Origin: JAMXLO01 sp041487355
GTDB lineage: Bacteria > Pseudomonadota > Alphaproteobacteria > Acetobacterales > Acetobacteraceae
Reading direction: 5' to 3'
Assembly: GCA_041487355.1 (NCBI GenBank)
Contig: JBGPND010000122.1
Span: 1 to 15,341 of the forward strand
Length of the DNA: 15,341 bases
Of the stretch, positions 15,109-15,341 are shown piece by piece. Within the stretch, counting starts at the first letter, position 1; every line of letters starts with the position of its first letter. The notes under the pieces are model-generated. The model saw only the letters and a list, made by a program, of their open reading frames with translations, did not search any database and was not told the DNA's origin. The position numbers and the translations under genes were made by a program.

Positions 15109-15341
15109 TGAGGTGGTCCCCCCTCTTTGGACAGTTTGGCGGCTGCGTTAAGCTTGGTTCTGATTTCGCTCAAGCCGCCAATCGCATCTCCTCTCCTGCG
15201 CCGATCGCGGCATAGGCCTCGTTCGGGGTCCGCCCGCCCAGGCCGGTGTGTGGGCGCTGGGCATTGTAGTAGCCAATCCACCGCGCCAACCCCGCCCTGG
15301 CTTCGGAACCCGTCTCGAAGGCGTGCAGGCAGACGCATTCG
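15109..15341 (-). mobile_element. IS3-family insertion sequence, 3' end (continues beyond window)
   Basis: The element's end is placed at TGAGGTGGTCCCCC (15109-15122), followed by CTCTTTGGACA. This TG-starting, GGTCCCCC...TTGGACA pattern is typical of IS3-family terminal repeats. The transposase ends 61 bp inside. Only this end is in the window, so the partner repeat and target duplication cannot be checked. The sequence lies inside an IS66 tnpC remnant. Confidence 0.7.
15170..15340 (-). CDS. IS3-family transposase OrfB, C-terminal end (partial)
   Basis: The last 56 codons of a DDE integrase-type transposase are visible before TGA 15170-15172. They contain ECVCLHAFETGSEARAGLAR, then WIGYYNAQRPHTGLGGRTPN and EAYAAIGAGEE. 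YYNxxRPHxxLxxxTPxEAY is the signature tail of IS3-family OrfB, just after the catalytic glutamate helix. The DD35E residues lie outside the window. The visible part has no disruption. Confidence 0.9.
   Translation of the reverse strand, partial: ECVCLHAFETGSEARAGLARWIGYYNAQRPHTGLGGRTPNEAYAAIGAGEEMRLAA

Overview
The window comes from a GC-rich proteobacterium, most likely an alphaproteobacterium (possibly Rhodospirillales/Acetobacteraceae). The evidence is third-position G/C in nearly every gene, FNR-type TTGAT-N4-ATCAA boxes, palindromes with GCCGGG/CCCGGC arms, a tRNA-fMet-like relic close to the alphaproteobacterial form as I remember it, and an AtuA-type gene pair. The taxon is inferred, not shown.

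Left edge (1-2246): the C-terminal end of a glycerophosphodiester phosphodiesterase converges on an unrecognised reverse-strand gene. Next come an AT-richer spacer and a short reverse-strand FliJ-like gene broken by one in-frame TAA. After that there is an FNR promoter in front of a decayed narK1 start. A second, related FNR promoter sits directly upstream of the intact narK.

Centre (2247-11101): a compact anaerobic nitrate respiration operon, narK-narG-narH-narJ-narI-ppiC, all on the + strand. NarK imports nitrate (or exchanges it for nitrite). NarG (Mo-bisMGD, FS0), NarH (four Fe-S clusters) and NarI (two b hemes, membrane) form the quinol-oxidising nitrate reductase. NarJ is the maturation chaperone, and the last gene is a cytoplasmic parvulin, an arrangement also known from Pseudomonas nar operons. 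Genes overlap or lie within 17 nt of each other, except between narG and narH, where a 109-bp gap holds a paired palindromic (REP-like) element. No narXL regulator and no molybdenum cofactor gene is present.

Right part (11102-15341): a hicA-hicB toxin-antitoxin pair with a palindrome at its start, and about 700 bp without a convincing gene that ends in a decayed IS256-family transposase. Next is a reverse-strand two-gene AtuA-family operon. The edge is a mobile-DNA scar: a degenerate initiator tRNA 3' half, the last residues of an IS66 TnpC, and the 3' end of an IS3-family element inserted into that IS66 remnant.

Nothing here clearly amounts to a wholly new system. The most informative oddities are the duplicated FNR promoter with a dead narK1, the palindrome pair inside narGHJI, the unclear hicA start, and the tRNA/IS66/IS3 scar.
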